Below, one piece after another: positions 55,310-64,000 of a DNA stretch of 64,000 nucleotides. The DNA is from Rhizophagus irregularis (taxonomy: Eukaryota > Glomeromycota > Glomeromycetes > Glomerales > Glomeraceae): positions 4,092,001 through 4,156,000 of the forward strand of contig NC_089435.1 in NCBI RefSeq assembly GCF_026210795.1, in the 5' to 3' direction. A program made the position numbers and the translations under genes. Below the pieces are notes generated by a model. It worked only from the letters and a program-made list of their open reading frames with translations. It searched no databases and was not told where the DNA came from. How positions within the stretch are numbered: the stretch's first letter is position 1; each line of letters starts with the position of its first letter.

Positions 55310-55993
55310 CTAGAAATCCTCTATTTGTAAAATCCAGCAATCGCATTCATGACTTCTTGTTGGCATAAGACATTCGTCACATAGAGTTATAGCCAACTCA
55401 TTTTTTAGCCTATCCAGCTGACTCTCGGTGGTTGGTGCAAGATTTTGGTAGTATTCATTGAATTCATTCTGCTCTTCTTCATTTATGTCTTCATCTATAT
55501 CTTCATCTGTGTCTTCATCCATATCTTCATCTCCTTTTATATGATAGATGCTGAATTCATTTCTATATTCATCATTAGGATTTGTGAATATTCTTTGTAT
55601 ATTGTAATCTATAATGTTGAATGTTGTAGGTTTCTTTTTTGATAATATTTCTACTAAGTCTAATAATGCATATGCTAATTCTTTATCCTCTGAGAAGTTC
55701 TTAATGATATCTGAAAATCTTTTATATATTGCCATCTCATCTGGTAGAATAGAATATCTTATTCGTGATAAAAGTGATGGATGTATCCATATATCATCAC
55801 CTTCTAACATCTCATCAAATATTTCTACTAGCTCTTCTAATCCAGATACTAACATACTTTCTTTGCTAAATTTGGAATCTAAAGCTTTTAAATATGCTAT
55901 ATCTAAATACCACATTATTTCCTTTACCCATTCTTTTATGTTGAGTTCAAACTGGCCTAGTATACGTCTTAGTAATGGTCTGTATTGTGACAT
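55310..55993 (-). CDS. Hypothetical 227-aa acidic protein next to the right TIR
   Basis: Intact minus-strand ORF, the last gene before the right TIR. Helical N-terminal two thirds (LDIAYLKALDSKFSKESML, LEELVEIFDEML), then an acidic DEDMDEDTDEDIDEDINEEE stretch, then a Cys/His-rich C-terminus (CDECLMPTRSHECDCW) that could bind zinc. No family recognised. The shared 23-bp motif precedes it by 24 bp, so it likely shares control with pPolB and the left F-box gene. Confidence 0.65.
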   Translation of the reverse strand: MSQYRPLLRRILGQFELNIKEWVKEIMWYLDIAYLKALDSKFSKESMLVSGLEELVEIFDEMLEGDDIWIHPSLLSRIRYSILPDEMAIYKRFSDIIKNFSEDKELAYALLDLVEILSKKKPTTFNIIDYNIQRIFTNPNDEYRNEFSIYHIKGDEDMDEDTDEDIDEDINEEEQNEFNEYYQNLAPTTESQLDRLKNELAITLCDECLMPTRSHECDCWILQIEDF

Positions 55994-56017
55994 CTTGTAA
56001 GTCTTTTATATGTGAAT

Positions 56018-56040
56018 CTTTTATTCAATTACATTTTTTC
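56018..56040 (-). promoter_or_regulatory. Shared 23-bp motif upstream of the 227-aa gene
   Basis: Minus-strand copy identical to 16208-16230. It forms the inner border of the right TIR and lies 24 bp before the ATG at 55993. Confidence 0.65.
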
Positions 56041-56409
56041 TCGGTATAAGGGTAATTGCTTGCCTTGCTATTCCGCTTTATTGACTCCATGGCTGGTTTC
56101 CTGGATGGGTTAATATTTCCTTACCTTTTTTGGCTCCGTTGGCTTTGAAATCCTATTTCTTGTTCGGTTGAGGGTAAGTAGGTGAAAATATTAATAAATG
56201 ATTTAGATTATGAAATAAGTAGGATATAAGTAAATGAAAATATTAATAAATGATTTAGATTATGAAATAAGTAGGATATAAGTAGGTAAAAATATAAAAA
56301 AGGTGATTTAGGTTATAAAATATGTAGTATATAAGTAGGTGAAAATATTAATAAACGGTTTAGATTATGAGATAAGTAGGTGAGCCAGAATTGGGGTTTT
56401 CATACTACT
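56018..56409. repeat. Right TIR of the Polinton
   Basis: 392 bp matching the inverse of the left TIR without insertion, ending GGTTTTCATACTACT. It shows three tandem copies of ATGATTTAGATTATGAAATA / AGTAGGATATAAGTAGGT. Confidence 0.9.
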
Positions 56410-56892
56410 AAGCGTACTGTTGGCATTGTGGAGCGATATAACCGTACCTTAGTTGAGAAACTATTTCCCTCTCAAGATGCATCTGACTTACTAACTTTAG
56501 GTAAAACAAGATCTCGAGTCTGGGTAAAAAACTTACCTATTGCTGTAGAAAGTATAAATAACTCAGTGACCCAACAACTTGGTATATCTCCTGCTATAGC
56601 TATAAAAAAATCACGAGTGTCTTCCAGATCTTCTTATCCTCGTGATGGACCTGTTGGGTATGAAGAAGAGAAACTACCACCTGATATAAGTGTAAGGTAC
56701 TTACTTGAACCAAATGATCTGGAAGGTGGAAGACGTCGAGCAGGAGATATGAATTGGTCACCTAAGATTTATCATATCCATATGTCTTTAACACAGAAAA
56801 ATCAACCAGTTTTGTACTGGCTTATTGATGATGATGGTAAAGAATCAGAGAGATCCTTTGTGAGGGGAAGAACTTTTGGTTATACCAGATGA
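56410..56892 (+). pseudogene. Outer integrase, 3' part
   Basis: Begins with the repeated AAGCGTA (56410-56416) and continues in the frame left at 14362. Catalytic Glu in VGIVERYNRTLVEKLF, then SRVWVKNLPIAVESINNS, then the C-terminal domain VRYLLEPNDLEGGRRRAGD and PVLYWLIDDDGK. No stop within this part. TGA at 56890. Confidence 0.85.
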
Positions 56893-56918
56893 TACAGAAC
56901 TTCCACCACAATGGGTAC

Positions 56919-57302
56919 TTATGAATTAAGATAGTCTTCTACCTCATCATCTGCTTGGGAGTCTGTAAGGAAGTAGTCTTTTGCCAATTCGTAGTATAAC
57001 CTGTATAGCTTATTAATAGCAGACAAAAGTTTTCTTTTTGGTTCTCTGCTATACCAGGTCTTATAATTTTCCAAGATTTGCTAATACTTTGTCTCATTAG
57101 GTAGAATAGATTGTGCTGTTTCAAGAACAAAATTTTCTGGTTCTTCTGCTTGACGCAATTTGATTATCCTTTGTTTGTAACATAACATGAATTTACCATC
57201 CTTTGGTTTCTTGTAAAGGATGCCTGCTTTAATTACAGCAATTAAAGCTGATTCAATTTCACGGTATGTTGGCTTAGCTGGTATAGCTTGGGTAGACATC
57301 AT
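56919..57302 (-). pseudogene. Hypothetical 127-codon gene of the outer element, one stop
   Basis: Minus strand, ATG near 57302, TAA at 56919. In-frame TAG at about 57081 (after LPNETKY) splits two parts that read as one protein: YREIESALIAVIKAGILYKK and the acidic end DSQADDEVEDYLNS. Convergent with the outer integrase, 27 bp apart. In the inner Polinton this place is taken by pPolB, so the two elements differ here. No family recognised. Confidence 0.5.
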
Positions 57303-57354
57303 TTTTATATCATGTAAACTTTTTTTTAATTTAACTTATTTATACTTAATAAAA

Positions 57355-57590
57355 ATGATTGGAGAATATACTTGTGAATATTTACATAATACACGAAGCC
57401 TTGTGGTCGTCCTTGTGTGAGGCCAGAAGGTTGTCGCATTCATTGGAAGACAAAATCACGCTTTCCTTGTACTGTATGTGGTAAACCTACAGGTTCATCT
57501 AGTGGTCGATGTCAATCTCATATTGGAAGTTATTATCAAAATCGGTATGAAAATAGGCTTCGTCAAAGAATCAGAGCAATTTATGATTAG
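57355..57590 (+). pseudogene. Small Cys-rich zinc-finger ORF, frameshifted
   Basis: Starts MIGEYTCEYLHNTRS, then changes frame near 57402 into CGRPCVRPEGCRIHW, FPCTVCGKPTGSSSGRC and RQRIRAIYD before TAG. Cys spacing (CxxxxC, CxxC, CxxH) suggests two zinc-binding units. Likely an accessory gene of the outer element; function unknown. Confidence 0.45.
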
Positions 57591-57989
57591 GGTTAAATTT
57601 TGGTTAGACTTCATTGTCCCAGAATTTTTCGTATAGGAGGAAAAGCTTTAAAACATATCTAGTTACCTTCCTGCTATACATTTTTTGGTTAGACCTCGGT
57701 CGGATTTTTGGTTAGACCTTTGGTTAGACCTGTTATTCCAGATTTTTTTCGTATTGCAGAAAAAGCTTTACAATATATCTAATTACCTTCCTGCTATACA
57801 TTTTTTGTTTAAACCTGGGTTGGATTTTTGGTTAGACTTCGCTGTCCCAGATTTTTTCGTATAGGAGGAAAAGCTTTAAAACATATCTAGTTGCCTTCCT
57901 GCTATACATTTTTGGTTAGACCTGGGTTAGATTTTTGGTTAGACTTCGCTGTCCCAGATTTTTTCGTATAGCAGGAAAAGCTTTACAAT
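57591..57989. repeat. GGTTAGACCT / CTTCCTGCTATACA tandem repeats
   Basis: Three to four units of roughly 110-120 bp with TTTTTGGTTAGACTT, CCCAGATTTTTTCGTATAG, AGGAAAAGCTTTACAATAT and CTAGTTACCTTCCTGCTATA. The units resemble the first codons and leader of the small ORF that follows, so they may have arisen by repeated duplication of its 5' end. Confidence 0.7.
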
Positions 57990-58154
57990 ATGTCTAGTTG
58001 CCTTCCTGTTAAAAATTTTTGGTTAGAGCATGAATGGCTTAAATCATTGAATGAATCCATTTTAGAGTATCATAAAAATAGTATGCCACAATGGATTGCT
58101 GAATCGTGCCATCGGTATTACAGACACTTTGCTTCATACCTTTGGCACTTATAA
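57990..58154 (+). CDS. 54-aa hypothetical ORF
   Basis: ATG in ATATGTCTAGTTGCC, TAA at 58152. The product has three Trp-containing helical stretches (NFWLEHEWLKSLNESI, MPQWIAESCHRYYRHF). Short and unrecognised. The upstream tandem units carry copies of its start region but with the ATG changed to ATATC, so only this unit has a start. Confidence 0.3.
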   Translation: MSSCLPVKNFWLEHEWLKSLNESILEYHKNSMPQWIAESCHRYYRHFASYLWHL

Positions 58155-59460
58155 AGGCAATCTGATATAGCATAAAATTAAGATACCCTGGAATGGATCC
58201 ATGCGTGGTAATAATGCCTAGAAATAAATGATGTTAATCTTATCTACAACGCTTGGGGATTCTTTTTAGCTATCAAGTAATAACATATCAGGAATCGGAG
58301 GTTAGGTGGTCTGGGGATAGAAAAACAGGTATAGTGTTATCATATCAGAAAACAAGGCTAGGTGGTCTGGGAGTACACTAAATTATGGTTAGACCTATGT
58401 GATAGCCGCTGTCCCAGAACCCCCAAGATTGCCCTACTCTACTCATATAAAAAGTCTTTACGTACAGCTCATAGTAAAAAAAATTTTTGCCACCTGATCT
58501 TTATATATATATTTCTAGGTATTAGCAATGCCCTATTTATTTTATATATAAATTAATTTACTATGTAATAATTATATAAAATAATAAAAAATAAATTAAT
58601 TAATTAAAAATTATTTCAATAAAATATTAAATGCTAAAAAAAATTGAATTACTGTATCACAATAAAAAATTCGATTTTTTAATTCAATTTTTGATTAATC
58701 AATTTAGATTCGATTTTTGATTAATTTGATTTTACTAGAATCGATTCCATTCTCTAGATAGAAGACTACTAAAATATCACTATTATTAAATAGTTTCCAC
58801 TTTTTTATATTATTAGCTATACCTCTAACTTATCTCTTCATGAATAGATCCACTTTCTTTATATTAGAATTATTTAATTCTACTTCTTTATATTCTGAAT
58901 AGATTACTTAGTATTATATCAATCCATTACCTTTATATCTTTCATAAAGTTTTTTCCTTTGTATACAAACTGTTTTATATAACTAATACCTCTATATATA
59001 CTTTAAATAAATCTCTTTCTGCTTGCCATATGTATTTTCATTAAATATAACTTTTACTAATGGAACCTTAGATGGAAATTAAATAATCTATTTCTTATAT
59101 TTTTAATAAACTTTTCTATTATTTGATAGTATAATAGTACATAATTGTGAACATAAGTTATATGGTAATCTAAAACTAAAATATCATGAATCATATCTAA
59201 CTGAGAATTTAATATAAATTGTTATTTTGTTATTTCTGAATGATATTGAAATAAGGATGATACCGATCTTAGAAGATTGCGGTTATACCAGTCCTACATT
59301 CCAAAAAATGGACTGGTTTATCTTGCGTAGGACTGTGATCTTTCAGTTTTGGGCTAATTCTTGCCAGATACAGAATAAACAGTTATTAGTTAATTATGAA
59401 AAAAAACATAAATTGTAAATAAACAATTAAATAAATTAAACATTTACTTTTGTTGTTATA
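58155..59460. other. Decayed intergenic DNA
   Basis: 58260-58390 has a duplicated AGGTGGTCTGGG motif and another GGTTAGACCTATGTGATAG. 58650-58750 has short ATTCGATTTTTGATTAAT repeats. No ORF with a recognisable product; a 63-codon frame at 59227-59418 has no support. Confidence 0.5.
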
Positions 59461-60310
59461 TCAAACTCTTGAAGGACTTCTAAAAATCTTTGTAATAAAT
59501 TAACTCCAGTATGGGATCCTGATAAAATACAAAAATCCAATGTAGTATATTTTAATTTCTATTTGTTATTTATCCAGTGAACACTTATCCCAAGAAATGG
59601 AATTTAGTTCTTGCTAGTCCAAACGTCTACTGTAAAAGATAAGTGACTGGGTGCTTCCTATTATTCAGTTTTGATTTGGATTGATTTAATACCTATATAA
59701 TATAAAATCATTATATATAAACATTAGTTATTAACCTGCAGTTGTTGTCTAAATACATTTTTTGCAGTTTTAAAGCTTTCATCTAAATCTCGTCGTACAG
59801 TATCAGCAGAGAAAATGTGCATGCCTAGTTGAATAAATGTCATCATGTCTTGAAATTCCCTATTTTCAGTCACATTAAATGGTTGATTATTATTAACTAC
59901 CCAATGAATCAATCTTTTTCTATATTCTTTTTGGCTAAGTTAAAAAAAAATGATATAATTATATTGATATATTAATAATAAGAATCTTTAATATGGTATT
60001 AAATAAATATTAAACTTACATTTTCTTTTTGATTAGAAATTATAAACTTATCTATTTCACCGATTTTTTCTTCTTGTTTTTGAGTTTCAGCAACAATTTT
60101 TGGATGGTGATTATTCATATGACGCCATAATGTAGAAGTTGATTTGTCTGAAAAACTCTTACTAGGACAATAGGTGCAATAATATCTTGAAGACTTATAA
60201 GTAAAAAATTGATAAACAAGGGATTTTTTGCTGCTTGAAGAAGAATTAGTATCCTCTTCAAGTTCAACAATAGGAGTGGGAACGGGAATAGATGAAGAAG
60301 AGTTAGTCAT
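59461..60310 (-). pseudogene. hAT-type transposase, 5' half (decayed)
   Basis: Minus strand. Exon 1 (60310-60020) encodes a BED-type zinc finger: YYCTYCPSKSFS, then STLWRHMNNHHP. An 85-bp GTAAGT..TTAG intron leads to exon 2 (59934-59736) with HWVVNNNQPFNVTENREFQ. A third segment (about 59690-59461) shows LSFTVDVWTS and HTGVNLLQRFLEVLQEF across at least two frames with stops. The family's C-terminal dimerisation (hATC) domain is absent. A dead, truncated element. Confidence 0.7.
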
Positions 60311-60736
60311 TATTCAGATATATAAATCTTTTTATCTTCAGAGAAAGCCGTCAAAAAAGAACAAAGAACAAAATGTAAAAGAATGACTTAAGTTGGATTA
60401 TTTGGCATGAATGATAACTGAAATTATCAACTCGAATTTTTTTTTTCATACAGATGATAACTACTTTTAAATAATTAAGACTTGATAAATTAATAAAATT
60501 GGTTTAGCTAAAATTGGTTTAGCTACCAAAATTAGTTTAGTACAATTACTTTTCACACCGATCAGTTGATAATCTATTTACAAAAAGTTAAATATTAAAA
60601 AAGCCATTTTTATAAAATCTTTAGTCAAGCAAAATAAAAGAATTTTTTTTTCTTTGGTTAATTTCGACCTCTAAAATAGTTGAAATAATCAAAATTAATT
60701 TCAACTTTAGGTCACAGACAGTCAAAATTAATATTA
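60311..60736. other. AT-rich flank, no gene seen
   Basis: Contains a doubled AAATTGGTTTAGCTA (about 60500-60530). Nothing else supported. Confidence 0.5.
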
Positions 60737-60920
60737 CAGTCTAACCTTGATATACCGATATTCGATATACCAATATACTATTAAAAACTTGATATACTGA
60801 TAAAATTTTATTTTCCCACTATATATGAGAACATATAAATATCGGTATAACTTTGATATAACAATATTTTCTAAAAATTTCATATATGTCCCGACATATC
60901 ATTATATAAAGGTTTGACTG
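60737..60920. mobile_element. 184-bp mariner-type MITE with TA duplication
   Basis: Starts CAGTCTAACCTTGATATACC and ends TATATAAAGGTTTGACTG; flanked by TA on both sides (60735-60736 and 60921-60922), the Tc1/mariner signature. The interior has further GATATA repeats. No ORF. Confidence 0.85.
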
Positions 60921-61069
60921 TACATGTGACTTATCAATTCAATTTACCGATCGATAATCAATTTTTATTAAAAAAAATGGGTTATAAAAACCGTTATTCA
61001 TTTTATTTAAAAAACTTTTTTTTTTGTCCAAACAGTCTTATTATACCATTGAATTTTTTATTTTATTTT

Positions 61070-61570
61070 TTTTTTAGGTACAGCTTTTGGACTTGAAATT
61101 CGTAAAATGGTAAGTTATAGAGAAAAGTGTTGTATTAATAATTCTTTTAATATAAGAACATTAACTTCTTTTCTTTTCTTTTTTGTAGGAACGAATCTTT
61201 CAGCACATGGCTTTTTGAGGTAATGTGAGGAAAGGGTGGAGTTTTCAATACAAGAACTACAAGAACATTAACTAGCGTTCTTTTCTTTTCTTTTTTTGTA
61301 AGAACGGACTGGCTTCTAATGTTTGAAGGTAATCAAAATAATTTTTTTTTTATAATTATTTAACGAAACGTTACTAACATTTTGATTCTTTTTTTTTTTA
61401 GATTTGGAAAGTCCAGATTTGGAATGTGTGCAAGTATATGTTGACGGGAATTGGAGAGTAATTTTTTTAATATATAAAAGAAACGTACTAACGTTTCTAC
61501 TATTTTCTTTAGGTTGCCAGACTCATTAGACGAACTTGGAGATAACTAGGTTTTGGTTGCTTGTTGGACA
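61070..61570 (+). repeat. Short series of exon/intron-like units
   Basis: Four to five blocks bounded by TTTTTTTTAG or TTTTTTGTAG on the left and GTAAGT, GTAATG, GTAATC or GTATATG on the right (for example 61078-61110 GTACAGCTTTTGGACTTGAA). Some intron-like parts hold AACGTTACTAAC or AAACGTACTAACGTTT hairpins like those of the left arrays. Either a relic of the same kind of array or a degraded host gene. Confidence 0.5.
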
Positions 61571-61889
61571 TTCTGAAGCAGTAATTATGTATGAAAGGTA
61601 GGAAGGGTAAAATTTAATGATAAAGTAAAATAGTAGACTTGATAATTGCTCATAATAGAAGTCTGAATAACGGAAAGGGTTAGACAGAAATGAAATTAAT
61701 TAACAAATAAATGAAGTTAAAAAAAATGTGTGCCGCGTATGTACTGGTAATTATAATTTATTAATTAAATTAGATTTTAAATTAAATTAAATCAATAAAT
61801 AAATAAAAATTGAATAAATAAATAAATAAAAAATAAATAAAAATATTCTACATGATTATATTAATTATAAATACAATTATACAAATTAT

Positions 61890-62110
61890 ACGATAGTAAA
61901 ACAAAATAGTAGTTCGAGCCAAATTATTCCGAGCCAAAATTTATTAAAGTTCAGTTCAGCTCATTTGTTTCAAGTTAAGAATTATTATAGCTTGGCTTAT
62001 ATCAAGCTGAGCCATAGGAAATTTGTGGCTCAGCTCGGCTTGGCTCAGTACATTTTTTCAAGCCAAGCTCAAGCCAGACCTTAACTTGGCTCAAACCTTA
62101 GAACCCCATA
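61890..62110. repeat. GAGCCAAG/CTTGGCTC inverted-repeat block
   Basis: CGAGCCAAATTATTCCGAGCC at one side and AACTTGGCTCAAACC at the other, with GGCTCAGCTCGGCTTGGCTC inside, so the block folds on itself. Likely a MITE relic. The flanks (61570-61890 and 62111-62335) are plain AT-rich DNA. Confidence 0.5.
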
Positions 62111-62335
62111 CGCAAAGCTTTAGATAGTACAAATAGTGTAACTATAAATATTAGTCAATCTAATCAAATTTATTATATGATAGAAGTGAATAATTTATAT
62201 AATTATATAAAATTTATTAGTAGGTTAAATCACTTAGGTTAAATCACCCCAGGTTAAAATTAATTTTATACATTTAAATAATACATTTATTAAACTTTAT
62301 TATATTTTCAGTATATAATTTTTCTTACTGGAATA

Positions 62336-62520
62336 CAGTTAAAGCTCGTTATAGTGAACTTTCTGTTTCACTATGTAATTTTTTTCCTTTTATTCACTAA
62401 AATGAGATTTATTAAGATATCAAAAGAAATTAATTATAAAGAAAAAAATCAATAGGTCACTATAATGCAATTTTACTTAATGTTCACTATAATGAGATTT
62501 ACTATAATGAGCTTTAACTG
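62336..62520. mobile_element. 185-bp mariner-type MITE, second family
   Basis: Starts CAGTTAAAGCTCGTTATAGT and ends ACTATAATGAGCTTTAACTG; TA on both sides (62334-62335 and 62521-62522). GTTCACTATAATGAGATT occurs as an internal repeat. Distinct in sequence from the MITE at 60737. Confidence 0.88.
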
Positions 62521-62899
62521 TAGTAATCTTTAGCTATATATAAAAATATCTTGTTTATCCAAAATTTCATAATTAGTTAATTTATAAAGAAATGTTAAAC
62601 AATAATCTGAGACAATGCTAAAATAATATGAAATTGGTTTTAAAAAAAAAGTATTGAATAATATTTCGTGATCTTTAGATAATTTTGGCCAAATTTGTAA
62701 TTCTAGCCGAAATTAATATCACGTGATACCGGGAAAAATAGTTTAGCCGGCTAAGCATAGTAGCACGAAAATTTAATGTTACACAAATTTGTAATTCTGG
62801 CCGGCGTTATGAATTCTGGCCAGAATTATTGCCGATCAGTTGTAAATCCAATCCGGATAAAATCCGGATTTTTTTGTGTAATCCGGATGACGGTTTTCA

Positions 62900-63215
62900 T
62901 CCGGGTCGAAGCTTTAAAGGGTTCATTTGGTGATGTACGAAAACAGAACCTTCTTTTAGTGTCATTTATATTTCTAACAATCAATATTCATTTGTCTGTT
63001 TACTATGGTTTTGCTTTAAAAGGGTTATCATTTGGTGATGTACGAAAAAAATCCCTTCTTTTGTATCATTTATATTTCTAAAAATAAATATTCATTTGTC
63101 TCTTTGCAAGTTTACTATGGTTTTGCTTTAAAAGGGTTATCATTTGGTTATGTACGAAAAAATCCTTTCTTTTGGTGTCATTATAATTCTAAAAATCAAT
63201 ATTTAAATGATTCGA
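62900..63215. repeat. Three tandem units of about 110 bp
   Basis: Units share GCTTTAAAAGGGTTATCATT, TGGTGATGTACGAAAAAATC and AATATTCATTTGTCT. They lie 0.15-0.45 kb upstream of the secreted-protein gene. 62840-62890 also has inverted ATCCGGAT words. Confidence 0.75.
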
Positions 63216-63361
63216 ATCCACCTTTCCTTTATTTCACTTTTCAACCTAACTAACAATCAATTAGTTTGCCTTTTCACTTATTTTACATGTAGGGTTTTTT
63301 GCAGTCTGTATAGTTTTCGTCTATTCGTATGTTGTTAATCTTTTACTCCCTTTAGATTACG

Positions 63362-63631
63362 ATGGGTCTTAACATTCTTAAGTTCTTCTCGGTTCTCTCA
63401 ATTTTTCTCTTCGTTGCTTCAGCATATCATCTGGCTGAACGTGCTGTTGTTACTTGTGATCACTGTGCACCAGTAAGTGGCATTGGTGATTGTAGTTCAA
63501 ATTCTTTCACAAGTATCAGTCAATGGGATTGCAGCGGATCTACTAATGCGATTTGCACTAGTTTATGTACTGGTTGTACTCTAACGTGCACGTCTGCTAC
63601 TTCAATTGCCTGGACTTGTAACTGCACATAA
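63362..63631 (+). CDS. Small secreted cysteine-rich protein (89 aa)
   Basis: Intact single-exon ORF. Residues 1-21 form a classic signal peptide (ILKFFSVLSIFLFVASA, cleavage likely after AYA/ASA). The mature part of about 68 residues has ten Cys, enough for five disulphides, and is Ser/Thr-rich with no Lys. This is the profile of a fungal secreted protein or candidate effector; a cell-wall or symbiotic role is possible but not shown. Base composition is less AT-rich than the flanks and codons look host-like, so this is the best candidate for a genuine host gene in the window. Confidence 0.75.
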   Translation: MGLNILKFFSVLSIFLFVASAYHLAERAVVTCDHCAPVSGIGDCSSNSFTSISQWDCSGSTNAICTSLCTGCTLTCTSATSIAWTCNCT

Positions 63632-64000
63632 TTTTTCAATTATATCATATTCTGTATTCCTCTTATTTTTTCAATTACTTTTTTCAATTACTTTGAAATG
63701 TAACATATAATCAAAGAAATATTTCAATGTTTATGAAACAACAATAAAAAACACATAGTAAATCTATAATATCATAGTCGAGATACTTGAAATTTTTGCA
63801 GTGACCAATTTTTCAGTATTGCTTTTCTCGTGGTCAATTCAGAAACTAACAAATATGAAGAAATCACTACGGAAATTTCAAAGCCCGTTATATAAACATT
63901 GCATTATATCGATAATCCATGTAAGATGTGCCCTATATGTCCATCAGCCGGCGAGGAATTCGAAAGCGAAACTCTAAGGAATCCGAAAATAAGAAGGCAA
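63632..64000. other. 3' flank of the secreted-protein gene
   Basis: AATAAA-like signals at about 63740 (ACAATAAAAAAC) may serve polyadenylation. Beyond 63900 the sequence is GC-richer and could enter another gene at the window edge, but no frame is long enough to call. Confidence 0.4.

Larger units (their letters stand above)
14363..56409. mobile_element. Polinton/Maverick-type element, 42 kb with nested insertions
   Basis: Termini AGTAGTATGAAAACCCCAAT and its inverse, 0.39-kb TIRs, a 6-7 bp target duplication, a protein-primed type B DNA polymerase and a retroviral-type integrase together define a Polinton. Subtracting the four large insertions leaves about 12 kb, somewhat small for the class. 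I find no capsid of the double jelly-roll kind, no FtsK-type ATPase and no adenovirus-type cysteine protease, all usual for Polintons. A Gag-like protein with a retropepsin is present instead. The polymerase, integrase and Gag are all broken, so the copy is dead. Confidence 0.85.

Noticed and set aside
59227-59418. 63-aa ORF on the plus strand
   Set aside because: No recognisable motif or start context, and it lies in decayed AT-rich DNA near a dead hAT gene on the other strand.

Overview
The window looks like repeat-rich nuclear DNA of an arbuscular mycorrhizal fungus, most likely Rhizophagus (Glomeromycotina). It is very AT-rich. Genes have short GT..AG introns with AT-rich interiors. It carries a Plavaka transposase, F-box/LRR-type proteins, a Polinton-type polymerase and a small secreted Cys-rich protein. 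I see no rRNA gene, no convincing intact tRNA gene and no housekeeping gene. The species call is inference from gene content, not a database match.

The layout is a nest of transposons that can be unpicked from target-site duplications (TSDs). The outer layer (1-14362 and 56410 to about 57600) is an element encoding a retroviral-type integrase (+) head to head with a coiled-coil/Gag/zinc-knuckle/aspartic-protease polyprotein (-). Its left part is split by a roughly 9.7 kb block of repeats and smaller elements (about 1060-10760). Its integrase gene is split, between the second Asp and the Glu of the DDE triad, by a 42 kb Polinton/Maverick-type element (14363-56409). That element has 0.39 kb terminal inverted repeats (TIRs) and a 6-7 bp TSD.

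The inner Polinton carries, left to right: an F-box-like gene, protein-primed DNA polymerase B (pPolB), integrase (-), a coiled-coil/Gag/zinc-knuckle/aspartic-protease ORF (+), a zinc-finger scrap, an F-box/LRR gene (-), a two-repeat protein resembling a TATA-binding-protein fold (+) and a 227-aa acidic protein (-). It has been invaded four times: a 1.47 kb MITE-like element in its left TIR; a 17 kb Plavaka (CMC-type) element with three copies of an accessory gene (about 16909-34042); a 5.0 kb P-like DDE element inside pPolB (35430-40467); and a 6.6 kb element with a DUF7869-type transposase inside the integrase gene (43103-49659). Removing these leaves a native element of about 12 kb.

The most interesting points are these. 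(1) Both integrase-bearing elements pair the integrase with a Ty3-like Gag plus retropepsin, with overlapping divergent start codons and no reverse transcriptase. (2) Several unrelated elements carry tandem arrays of mini exon/intron-like units, some with splice donors placed in perfect palindromes. (3) A 23-bp motif precedes four inner Polinton genes and closes both of its TIRs. (4) Decay of the coding regions is mainly by in-frame stops explicable as C-to-T or G-to-A changes. The right flank (58-64 kb) holds a decayed hAT gene, two mariner-type MITEs and a probable host gene for a secreted protein (63362-63631).
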